Assembly (NCBI GenBank): GCA_016808115.1 | Contig: JAEQBH010000897.1 | Span: forward strand, 930,001-994,000 | DNA length: 64,000 nucleotides | Origin: Tetrastigma voinierianum | Taxonomy: Eukaryota; Streptophyta; Magnoliopsida; Vitales; Vitaceae | Reading direction: 5' to 3' | In this document: piece by piece, positions 1 to 10,997 of the stretch | Numbering within the stretch: position 1 is the first letter of the stretch | Layout of the letters: each line of letters starts with the position of its first letter | Position numbers and translations under genes: made by a program | The notes under the pieces: generated by a model | What the model was told of the DNA's origin: nothing | Database searches by the model: none | The model's input: only the letters and a program-made list of their open reading frames with translations

Positions 1-124
1 TTAAATTTTAGGAAAACATTATTTATATTAGGATTTAAAGTCATATATTTTAATTCAAAGTTGAAATCTAATTGTTATTAAACCATTTAAGTAATTTGTG
101 ATTTTATTTACTCCTGCGAATTAA

Positions 125-640
125 TCAAGGCTATGTTTGATTTCTAGAAATTGCTAAGGAAAATATAGAGGAAAAAAATGATGGAAAATAAAATAGAATT
201 AAATCGGACATATTATTTTTACTTACTAATTCAAACCAAATTTATTATTTTAACTCACTAATATAAGGCTTAAATAATTTAAGAATTAGTAAGTTTTGAA
301 GTAATTTTATTTATATTCAATTTTCTTTACGGTTATGTTTGATTCCCATAAGTTTGATGGTTAAATCAAAGGAAAAGTAGAAGAAAAAAAAAATAAAGGA
401 ACATAAAAATATAATTAAATTTCATATGATATTTTTATTTGATAACTCAAATCAATTTATTTATTTAAACTCATCAATATAAAGATTAAATAATTGTAAA
501 ATACTTAAATTTCTAAGTTATTTTATTTATATTTGATTTCCTTTTATTTTTTTAGGAGACAATCAATGACAAGAAAATTATTTCCTTAGCATTTTTTTCT
601 TTCTTTAGTATTTTCTAAGAACCAAGCACAACCTAAATTT
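125..640. repeat. MITE-like fold-back, AT-rich
   Basis: The left end (GGCTATGTTTGATTTCTAGA) resembles the reverse complement of the right end (AGGTTGTGCTTGGTTCTTAG), as terminal inverted repeats would. Inside are two diverged direct copies of about 205 bp, near 130-332 and 333-550, each containing a TATGTTTGATT start and an ACTCAATATAA-like core. No coding capacity. It is most like a short non-autonomous DNA transposon or its derivative; target-site duplications were not resolved. Confidence 0.4.
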
Positions 641-699
641 TTTTTTCTTAGATAACTAAACATAAAAAAAAATCATTTTCCTTTGGATTTTTTTATTAG

Positions 700-3600
700 A
701 TAATAATTTTTTTCTCGAAAACAAAACACAATCTTTGTATTTTGCCACCCTCAACTTATTGTCTGGGCGTCCATACTTGAAAATTTCCGGAAAACAAATA
801 ATTAAGACACGTAACCAGAAAAGCATGTGCTTATTCTATATGTTAGGTGAATCTGTTACTTTCAATAACGTGGGTTTGGTCAAATATTATTTTATCCTTT
901 CGAGTAAGATAAGGGCAAGGATATAAATGTAATATAGTGATGAGAGAGAGAGAACTTCAAAAAAGACCATGAAGTGCTTGCATCTTCTTCAATTTTAGGG
1001 TTTATTAAAGATATGATATATGTGAATTTGTGGGTAGAGAAAGCTCTTACAGTAGTGTGATGATTTGCCTAAACGATATGTCAATTCTTTTATGGTTAGG
1101 TAACTGCTCTCTTATTTGAACAATATGGGTTCTGCTAAATACTATTTTTTTAATCAAGTGAGATTTTTACTAGCCTTTTATATTTTGTATAATGATCTGG
1201 ACACCCATTATTTTCTATGAAGAAAATAAGACACCCCTCATAATGAAAAGACAAACAATGATATTAAATTTGTAATATCATATTGATTAAATTAGCAGAA
1301 CAGCATCATGCCCTCATGTTTAATGGCATATAGATTTTAACTTTCCTGATTAAGGATTTCATAAGCTAAAATAATCCATCAAATGCATACCTGTCGTACT
1401 CATTAGGGTAATTACTTGTCTGGATTCTGGAGTTTGCTTCTGCATACACAATTCTTAGAAATCACACCTGCATGGTTGACAAGTTGACTCTCAGTCAATA
1501 CACATATTTGCTAGTTTCTCTATAAAATCAATTTCAGTAATGAGGTATTCAATAGCTTCAATAAATATTACTAACTGTTACTTGTAAAAGACTGATCCAT
1601 AGACTTTTCGGTTTATTATAGATATGAGATCAACACTTACAACAGCAGTCTTCATGATTCTGTGACTGTATCCACAAAATATTTTATATGCTAATCATGT
1701 AATAGAGTCCACAAGAATTATTGATGACAAATTTGAGAAGAATCTTTCTTTAAATAACATATAGCACGGTTATGAGTTAGTCTATATGCCTTAATAAATA
1801 TTGCGAACCTTCCAGAGCCAGAAGGGGATTTCAATGAACGGCAAATGAAATTGTTTGTTTCACTCTCCAGAGAAGGCAAATTAAATCCCTCAATATGCTG
1901 TCATCCCAATACATCAGCAGCTAGTGGATGATCAAATTGTTTTATAAATATATTCCATGAGGAAAAACCGGAAATTAGATCATTTAAACTAACTGTAAGT
2001 CCTATCTAGAACACAAAAAATGGTTTCATTCACATTGCACAATTGACCTTGTAACTTGTAAGTTATCCCAAACCCACTTATCTCAAGCAAGGAATGGGGA
2101 TGAGAACTAAGAACTAAGAACTAAGATCTAACTAGAATGCATCAGCAAGTTAGGACACCTGTCAATAACACAATAAGTTCAGGAACATTCCTAAATTTCT
2201 ATTATGAAATTGATTGTTTTCTTCAACTTGAGTATAGGGACAATTTGCCGAGCTTGTATGTATCATGTATAAGAGATTGCCACTCAAGGGTCATGATAAA
2301 TTCAATCAAATATACTCGAGGTCATGGGCGCTATAACTGCTGTCTACATTAATGGCTGCATGGGACACTACAATTTTGACAAGGAAGGAAACCATTTCTA
2401 GTCAAACTGGAATTGCATAGTTTGTTGGCCAAAACATGTAACAAGAACATCAGAGCAGATACTGGGTCAACTTGAATTGTGGAAAGAGAGGAGCCAAAGA
2501 AATAATTCAACCTGTACCCAGAACAAAAGCAGAAGTAGCAAGTCATCACATAAGCATTCTAAAAAATGTTTATACGTACAAGTAGATATACCAGCCCCAG
2601 ATTACAGATTATAATAGTTGCTTTCAGGAGTTGACAGAAAATATAATCTAAATCGTCACATATGCAAGACAAACCACGAGTTGCTGTTTCAATTGAATAC
2701 GCTTACCACATACAATAGAATTTCTGTAAGGTCCACTGACACCCTCACTTCTAAACTTTGTTCCACCATTCATATTCATCAATTTTTGTTTTTCCTTTTT
2801 TGATGATTTGGAAAGGCAGGCACGCAAAAAGAAAACTAAATAGTTCGAAGCGGAAACTGGATACAAGACAGGACTGACTAACAAAATTACTACTATTTCC
2901 CTAAAACCGTCTACATCTTGAGCTATTTTTCTTTCAATAAGCAGTCCAAATCATGAGCATGTACAACTTAAAATCATTACTATGATCTCTTGCAAATGAA
3001 ATCATTATAGCCTTAGATGTCCTCGCAGAAAGCAAAGATTCTCAAGGCTTTTTCCATCTGTATGAAATGTGTAATTCTTAACATGTATGTGGCACTTGAT
3101 ACTTCTGCCTCTATCAAACTACACCAGACAGTTTTAACCATACAATGAGTTTTATCCACTAGGCTTCAAAACAAAATAACAAATTATTTAACCAAACCTT
3201 AAAGGCTTGCCTTCTCACCCCGTCCGCCCATTTACCTCAGCATTAAAGAATCCTAAGATAACATTATTGTTTTTCATCTAATACAAATGGGAATTAGGCT
3301 AACAATATATCATGTCACTCATTACTCTTCACTAAATTACTCGATTGCACAATTGGATTGGCATCAAGCTTCATTGTTTGTTGCTACACACACACCCCTC
3401 TTCTGTGTGGCAATTTAAAAGAATATTTACACCTTATACTCAAATAGGTTATTTCTTGGTACAGTACTTGAAGATTCTTTCTGCACACACAAGCTACTAA
3501 AATAAGCAGCATATTATCTCTAAGTTGACTTGCCCAAAAATTTGGTAGGTAACCTTGATATTGTTGATTTATATATGGCTTAGGTGTTCCAAAGCTTCGA

Positions 3601-3770
3601 GACAACTTCAACATTAGCAGGCTCAAGCTATAACCTGGATGATATTATTTATGCGCATAATTCGCATGCTCCAGGTTTCGTGTGTGGATACCATGAAATC
3701 TGTAGTATATTATGTTATCCGTGCATCAACCTTAGGGATAGCAATAAGAAGCATGATCTTTCATCGACCC
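700..3770. other. Intergenic stretch, no confident gene
   Basis: AT-rich sequence with only short open frames. One minus-strand stretch, about 2853-2716, reads as a lysine- and serine-rich peptide and ends at a GTAAGC donor-like site, so it could be an exon of the minus-strand gene starting at 7725. Nothing links it by frame or motif, and it is not called. A short GA run lies near 943-954. Confidence 0.5.
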
Positions 3771-3774
3771 CAGG

Positions 3775-4112
3775 GACAAAATGAGGATTATCTTTCATTA
3801 AGCACAGGTACAACAATGAGGAAGATAATCTTTCTCAAGCAAAATATTATATAAAAAAAGAAGATCTGGCCTAGATAAAACATCTTGAACTTTCCTCAAA
3901 ACAATCTAGGGACAATGATGAGGAGGATAAGCATTCTTACGCAACAGCTAATATAAAAAGAACAGTTAGCCTACATGAAACATCACCAACTTTCCGCAAC
4001 ACAATATCAATAGGGACAACAAATAGGAGGAATAGAAGGACAATATTTCCCAAGCAACAGCTTATATATAGAAAAAAGTTACCTAGATAGAACATCAAGA
4101 ACCGTCTACTGA
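3775..4112. repeat. Tandem repeat, ~103-bp unit, about 3 copies
   Basis: Successive units begin with GGGACAA/ACAATGAGGA-like sequence, continue through a CAAGCAA(CAG)CT..ATATA(A) core and end in CATCA..AACTTTCC..CAA. Unit starts lie near 3811, 3912 and 4015, with a partial copy in front. The copies are clearly diverged, so the array is old. No coding role is apparent. Confidence 0.65.
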
Positions 4113-5306
4113 ACTTTGAATTCCATTTGTCCATCTTTTAAGTCGAATCATTGATGTGCACAGTTATGGTAGATTACCATCCACAAACCATCAGTTTGTG
4201 TTATGTGGTATTCAGCAATGCTAACATACAATAAGAGATAGTGGTTTTTGTTGTTAATCATCTGAAAAATTGAATCTACACATAATGATTCATAGAACAT
4301 ATGGTCTGCATGTGGACAAATAACATATCTTACTAGTCTATGCTACACATGAATTTTTTTTTTTATTCCACATAATGCCGTTGTTAACTGACACACATAA
4401 ATGATCTTCCCTTAAGAGACATTCAAATTGAAGTAAATTTAACATCTGGTCACAATAGAAAGAAATCTAGATGTTTCTGGATGGTTCAAAATAAAATGAA
4501 ATAAAACAGAATATCAAGACTTTTCCATAGAAATGAGGAATTTGGAAATTCCATGCATATCATCACCCAAATAAACAAATCCATCTTTTATAATGAATTA
4601 ATTACAACCAACAAATTCAACTTAGCCCCTGGCATGCCCACCACCTAAAACAGAATTGATAGAAGATGGAGAAACAAGGTCCTATCAGTAAATATACAGA
4701 ATACATAGATTCAATAACTGATGTTAGATGCCATGTAAAAAGAAAAGGAGTGATTTTATTTTCGGTTTGAATGCTTTTGCTGTCTTTAAGGTTTCAAATG
4801 TATTTACTATCAGAAGCTTGGACTGAAATCCTGAAAACATGAGAGATACAGAAGAGCGGGGGATAGATATGCTACACATTGAGGACGATAAAACATGCCC
4901 TTAACCAACAGTTTGACAACTTATTAACCTGCCAGGTACACTAAAACTAGGAAAAACATTGGAGTTCTAGTACATGCTTCCTATCAAGTAGGGCATGTTG
5001 TAATTGAGATTATACCGCATGTCAAGATCATAGGCTCTATACTTGCTCTCTAAGATTATGGCTACACAACTGGAACTAAACTGGTGCATTGTCTAGTCAA
5101 GCAAGAACTAGGGAAGTTTGTTTGAAACAATTATGCAGACATATGCCTCAATAAATCAATGACCTTCCATTTGAATCAACTAGGAAGCAGAGCAGCTAAA
5201 GAACGATCTCAATTCAACCACAGATCAGTCCATATTAACACAGACTAACTCATATTAATGAAAATTTTAGTTACGTAAACTTTGAGATTAGTGGTCAGAC
5301 CCAAAG
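4113..5306. other. Intergenic or intronic stretch, nothing recognised
   Basis: AT-rich unique sequence. No gene, RNA gene or repeat structure was recognised on either strand. It lies downstream of the last recognised exon of the tentative minus-strand gene and may hold its 3' untranslated sequence. Confidence 0.5.
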
Positions 5307-5449
5307 CAAATTCGGGAATATGGAATTTTCTAAACAATTGCAGACTTCACTTCTCTAATTCTATAAGAAACTGATATTAGAAGTTATGGCATCATGGATA
5401 TATATATGAAGTCTGCAGTTGTTTACAGAATTCCATATTCCAGAATTTG
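5307..5449. ncRNA. Long near-perfect hairpin, MIRNA-like or small fold-back
   Basis: Arm 1 (5307-5349) and the reverse complement of arm 2 (5407-5449) agree at 39 of 43 positions. If transcribed from the plus strand, two of the four differences become U.G pairs, leaving two true mismatches. The loop is 57 nt. Size, stem length and loop fit a plant MIRNA precursor or inverted-repeat siRNA locus, but a tiny fold-back transposon would look the same. It lies about 340 bp beyond the last recognised exon of the tentative minus-strand gene. Transcription cannot be judged from sequence. Confidence 0.4.
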
Positions 5450-5790
5450 GTAGTAGTTACAAAAACAATAAATAAATGCAAAAAGCATGCCAAAGAAATT
5501 GTTGGAATGGTGCCACCAATTGATCATCTAGCCATGCAAGGAAAAGCAGGTGGAATACACGAGATGAAATGAATTTTATTTTACAAACAGATGGAAGGGA
5601 TACATATCGCCAGTATGGAAACCCAATTACATCAATAATGACATAGTTCTCAATTGGGAGACAGAGCAACACCTATATAAATGATAAAGAGCATTGTCAT
5701 TGACCTTCTCAAGAGTCCTTCATTTCAGGCCTCCTCTTCACCTTGCTAGATAGAACATTTTCATCAGTTTTTCTTCCAGACAATGTCGAC

Positions 5791-7725
5791 TTACACAGTT
5801 TGGTTGACATCAGCTCCTAGTCTAAGCATAATTTTGCTTTTTGGCCACTCACCAATTGAATTTGCATCTAAATCTTCAGGCTTGCCCATAACCTCCTCTT
5901 GAATGAGATCCACCTGAATATGAACAATAAAATATAGGATGAGTAAATCACAGATCAATTGAGTAGCATAGCATAAATATGATACACTGTTATTCCCACA
6001 AATTCCTTATATTGAGGCAAATTTGTTGGAAAGTGCAAATAATAAAATTAACATTTTTTTTTATAAGTAAGCTGAATAATATAATTAACAATATGAAGGA
6101 AACATCCAGAAATAATTCTAGAAAACAATGAGCTGCCAAATGAAATTGACACACTCCTACATAAAAACACACCTTCTAGTCCAAATTCCTTGGAAAAGAT
6201 GATGATTCCCAACCATACAGTAATCACATAAAACATCCATCAAGTATATCAATAAATCCATTTTTCTTTGGAAAGACAGATAACAAAAGAGATCCCCGTT
6301 CAAAATCCTTTGATCCAAAACTTACCAATTGACTGACAAAAGCAACCTACCTTCAAAAAGGCAAGAGAAGTAAACTCATTTATTTTATCCAACCATGACA
6401 CCCAGATAAATCCCCTCCAAAATTGCCAAAGAGCACATGCACCCAGATTTCCAAGAAACAAAGGAGAAAAAAGACGGAAAAATGTATGTGATTGAATGAC
6501 ATAGATTATGGGCCCAAATCCTACAAGCTTAAACTTCAAGTAACATAATATTGTCCCTCATTTGGTGGGAACTCATATCCACAAACCTCAGTATATGTTT
6601 AGTTCTTAAATTTATTAAAATCTCAAAGGAGGCTACTCTTATTTCCTCTTTTATTAAGCCCACATATAAGCCCAAATCCTACAAGTTCAAGCCTTCAGGA
6701 AAAAAAATGGTCGTCTAACAGACCGGCTGTTGGTACACTGAATTATCTGCCTCTAGCTAGGATATGTTATACCACGGATCATCCCTTATCTCTGATGAAC
6801 TCCCTGCTATATATAGGTAGCATCACTGTCCACAGTGGTACTGTTAATAATTGGGTGTAACAGAAATATTTCCTTGGATCCTATCAAGCTGAGCTTTGTC
6901 ACATAACGGCTATCAGTCCAAGCTCTATCGCATAACAGTTAGTTTGTTGACTGCCTTAGACGAATGGTTTGTGCAGCGTTTCCATAGTGATTATTCCATA
7001 GTATCATGCCAGCCTTTTTATTCATTCTGTCCTTTCCCAGCTTCAACAGGTTGCTGAATTAAATGTTTTTCACCAAAAAAATAAAAATAAAATAACTCTG
7101 GTTATCTCACTTACAAATTTAACTCAACATCACCTGCCTATAAGCCAGTTCACTTTAGGAATATATACATTTTTAATTTGCTTAACAGGGGAGACTGCTC
7201 AAAACAAGTCCAGGAATTTTACAATCGAGTTGATATATGCTAAAACTACCTAAATCTGTGACTCAAAATCAATAAGCAAAAATATATCTAAAACACCTAT
7301 TCATTCAGCACGAACATCCATTCAACAAAGCAGATCAGCAATTATTCACCATTGAAATCTGCAAACGTGATGTATATGGATGGATCTCTCATTTATTGGC
7401 TATCATAGTCAAAAATTTAGAATTTCCCTTCACACAACTAATCAATCTGCAACATGATAATAGCCTCTCAATCAACCCAAAACCAAAAAAGCATATGAAT
7501 AAACAAAATATTTACATTTGTTAGCATATCAACAATCCAAGATTTCCCAAAAACAATGTTCATTTCAAGCATACCCAAAACTTCCAGACAAAACACATAA
7601 TCACCGAAGAGGAGAGATGAGGAAAAGGAGAGGGAGCATACCTTTTGGTCCGATATCCGAATCACAAAATCGGAAAGGACGCCGATTTTATGTAAAAGTA
7701 CTTCCGTTTGAGAAAACGACACCAT
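5791..7725 (-). CDS. Tentative two-exon gene, small protein of unknown function (68 aa)
   Basis: Exon 1 (7725-7642) starts with ATG, encodes 28 residues beginning MVSFSQTEVLLHK and ends in AAG followed by a GTATGC donor. Exon 2 (5913-5791) follows a CAG acceptor in the same phase, encodes VDLIQEEVMGK.. and stops at TAA. The joined product would be 68 residues, without signal peptide or membrane segment. I do not recognise the family. Two things make the 3' end uncertain. A perfect GTAAGT donor overlaps the stop codon, so the true transcript may splice onward. A second frame just beyond reads as a lysine-rich tail ending KRRPEMKDS. The intron would be about 1.7 kb. The start lies about 3.2 kb from the oppositely oriented kinase start region, so the two genes are divergent. 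Confidence 0.4.
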
Positions 7726-9190
7726 CTTAGTTAGTTTCCCATTTCACTTTTTCGTCACAAAATCGTCATTATTTTTTGTTAATTATAAATCTTTTTTTTT
7801 TAAAGCTTTTTATTTATTTTATTCACTTCGATTTTTTTATAACTAAAATATCCTAAAAATTGAATAATTTTAAAATATAATAATTCCTAAGTAAGTTTAG
7901 TTATATTGGATTTGCTCAAAAAAAAATTATATTGGATTTTGGAAGATAAATTTTCTACTTTTTTTCATTGGGGCATGCTTAGTTTTCGAAAATTATTTTA
8001 AAAATTAAAGAAAATGATTGTCCTATAATTGATTTCAATATAAAAATAAAATATACTTTTCATTAAGTAAATATTTACATATTTCAATATTATTATCCTT
8101 ATATGAGTTTCAACGGTTATAAGCGATCATTTATTAACTTGAAATCTAATTAAAAACTTTCATTTATTTTTTCGTTGGAATTTTTATTTTTACTTTCTTT
8201 TTAGAAAAATGAACCCTACGATTCTACGAACCACGTGAAGGCTCTACCATTTAACGATAAGCATGTTCTCGTACATTTTCTAGTAACCTTATTTGTACTT
8301 TTGTCTAAAATATTTTATTTCAAAAAATAAAATAAAGAAACATTATTTATTTATTAAAAATTTTCAAAACTGTTTTGATTTTATTTTTTCTGTTTCTAAC
8401 TTTCTAACATAATTATCTTAGGTGATAAATTTTAACAATAGTTTTTAAAAACATAAAGAATAATATTTTAGTGTTATTCCAAAATTGTTATTTAGCTATT
8501 ACTATATGCAAAATATTATTTTTTGTGTTTTTCATGCTTTCAAAAAAAAAAAAAAACTAAATATGTTATTCTTATTTTCATTTTTTTTTTAGAACATAAA
8601 ATATTTTTTAAAAACTATAACCAAAATGGTGTCCTAAAATCATTCATATATACATCTCTTTATCAATATATTTTTTAATAAAGTAATTATTCTAAATAGA
8701 TATAAGTTTTATTATGTTTTTTCTCGACAATTTATCTATACATGCTTTTTATTTATACATTAAAAAAATGAATACATTTGATAATAAAATATTATAAATA
8801 GAATAATAACTCATAAATAATGAAATATCATTTAACATGAGTCCTGGAGTATTCTATTCATTATAAATTTATTAAATTTATGTAATTTGAATCAATTATT
8901 ATATTAGAAATATTGTTTCATTATTTATAATAACATTTAAGATAATGTGTGTTTTCATCGAGAGTATTATTAATTTAAATCAATTAAATTATTTTATTTT
9001 AAAAAAATTCTTGTTAATTTATTTATTATTTATTCAATTAAGATCTTAAATTTTTTTGTTGTTTATTTTTTATTTATTTTTCAACATAATCTATCTTGTA
9101 GGTCATTAAAAATTAAAAAATGGATCCAACATCCATGGAGTGAAGGAATTTCGGGTTTCATTCATTACGAGAATAGCTTACTACGTTAAT
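7726..9190. other. AT-rich intergenic region between divergent genes
   Basis: Long A and T runs with no coding frames. It separates the tentative minus-strand gene from the plus-strand kinase gene and presumably holds upstream sequence for both. No specific elements can be defended except the G-box-like site further right. Confidence 0.6.
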
Positions 9191-9430
9191 CAACGTGGCC
9201 GCACGTGATCTAGGGCAGACCATTGACACGCGTCGACATCGTATAGGTCCAAATCAGTACAGATTTTTGAAGAAACGAAGCAATTTCATTCCCTCTAAAT
9301 ATTTAAATTTAAGACACTGCCCGAAAATATCGAGCCCCGATACCCATGTCGTTTTGCACTTTAGCATCTGCGTTTCGTCACCAAACCGGATTCACAATCT
9401 CCACAAGCAATCCATTTCCATCCTATTAAT
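9191..9430 (+). promoter_or_regulatory. Upstream region of the diacylglycerol kinase gene with CACGTG site
   Basis: A sharp change from AT-rich DNA to mixed composition occurs here. A CACGTG palindrome (G-box core, typically bound by plant bZIP or bHLH factors) lies at 9202-9207. The transcribed leader exon that follows begins somewhere near 9400-9430. No convincing TATA box was identified. Regulation by G-box factors is inference only. Confidence 0.4.
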
Positions 9431-9495
9431 TTGCTTCAGAATCTATCACTCTTTGCTTTCGATCTCCTCCTTGACTTTCTCCAAATCTTCTCAAG
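9431..9495 (+). other. 5' untranslated exon of the diacylglycerol kinase gene
   Basis: A pyrimidine-rich leader ends at CTCAAG followed by a GTATCT donor at 9496. The next recognised exon begins after the TGCAG acceptor at 10893, giving a 5' UTR intron of about 1.4 kb. The 5' limit of this exon is only approximate. Leader introns like this are common in plant genes. Confidence 0.45.
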
Positions 9496-10997
9496 GTATC
9501 TTCTCTCGCTTCTTTTTTTTTTTTTTTTACTCTGTTTGGTTGCCGAGAAAATCAAGGTAAATGACAGTTTGAAGATACGAGGAAAGCTCAATTTAAGTCT
9601 GCCGGCTAGTTCTGAATTAGCTTGTTCGGTGGAAAAAAGAACCGAAAAGTTTGGTTTCAAGTTTTGGTTTACAAACAAGCGAATAATTCAAACTCGGAAT
9701 AGAAATCTTGTCTGTTCGTGAAAACAGGGAGGGGAGTTGTTGTGGGTTTTGGGTGCTTTGTTTGATATGTGTTAATAGGATAGAATTCTTTCTTGACGAT
9801 AAAGATGGCAATTTGATTATAATTTGTTGTGTTTCTCATATATGCGTAGGCGATGTGTTTGGTTGGGGCATTGGAATTAGAGGCCTGGATTCAAAATCTT
9901 CTAGTTTGTAGTTTATATGGATACACCTGGTGTTGAATCTAAATTCGCAATGCCAAAGTAAAAGCAGAATAAACCTTTAGTTACCAAATGCAGAAAAAAG
10001 TTATTTCTATGATTTTTAGTGTTACTATTGTCATTCATGTAGATGTTTTTTTCTGTTTTGAACACTCAAAGCTCTCCCATAATTTGGTTGTGGGGAAGCA
10101 CTTGAAATTCAAATTGGATCATAATTCAAGTTTTCAATTTGGTTGTTTTATTTACCAATAGACTTGGCGCTGTGAGATCACTAGAGTAATTACACCATAA
10201 AAGAAATTTTTTTTAACACCATACAGTTCAAACTTTAAAACCAGATACAATCCCGTGCAACAAACCTTGTCTGAATGTTTTTGATGTATTTATCATTTAG
10301 TTCTGCATAACGCTTGCATTGCATATTGAAGGCGCGTTTCATGCATGGAATGGGAATGGAAATAGGATGGAAAATGGGGAATCATAATACCATGTAAAGG
10401 AGAAGAATCAAAATTCTGGTGAGATTTGGATTTGAATTTCATACCACCGAATTTTATGCCTATTCCATTTTCAAAATTAATCCAAACACATGAATAAATA
10501 GGAGATAAAATTGATTTCCCATTCCCATTCCAGCATTCCAAACATGGCTGAAGGTGCACTTAGAATGATTTCTGCTGTCATGGCGTTTTGCATTTCAGTA
10601 TTAAATTTGGATCTATAACCAAACATACTGAATTAGAATAATGATGAATTCAGCATATGCATGTAAAGATACACAGATAGTTGACTATACCAGGTGTAAT
10701 CTTAATATTTGTTAGATTATTTGAAGCTGTAAGCTCTTCAAATATACTTTAATTCTTCTAGCATAGAGTTTTCTTTATCATTTACTTTTCTTAAGTGACA
10801 TTCTTGTTGGTTTTGTGGTCCTAACAACTTGATTTGATTTTTTTTTGCTGGATTTCCAATTATGATGGCTCCTGTTTGACATCCTTATGCAGTTGGGAGG
10901 TGGTAATGGACTGTTCCATATCTGAGAATACTTGAAGGATTTTTATATTCCAAATTACATACTTCTTCCAGAATCAGAGGTTAGGGATGCTTCCCAT

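Noticed and set aside
2716..2853. Minus-strand lysine-rich stretch ending at a GTAAGC site, possible exon
   Set aside because: No confirmed acceptor, no homology and no way to join it in frame with the tentative gene at 5791-7725.
9195..9560. 121-codon open frame over the kinase promoter and leader
   Set aside because: It spans a splice donor at 9496, has low-complexity phenylalanine runs and no similarity; it is leader sequence.
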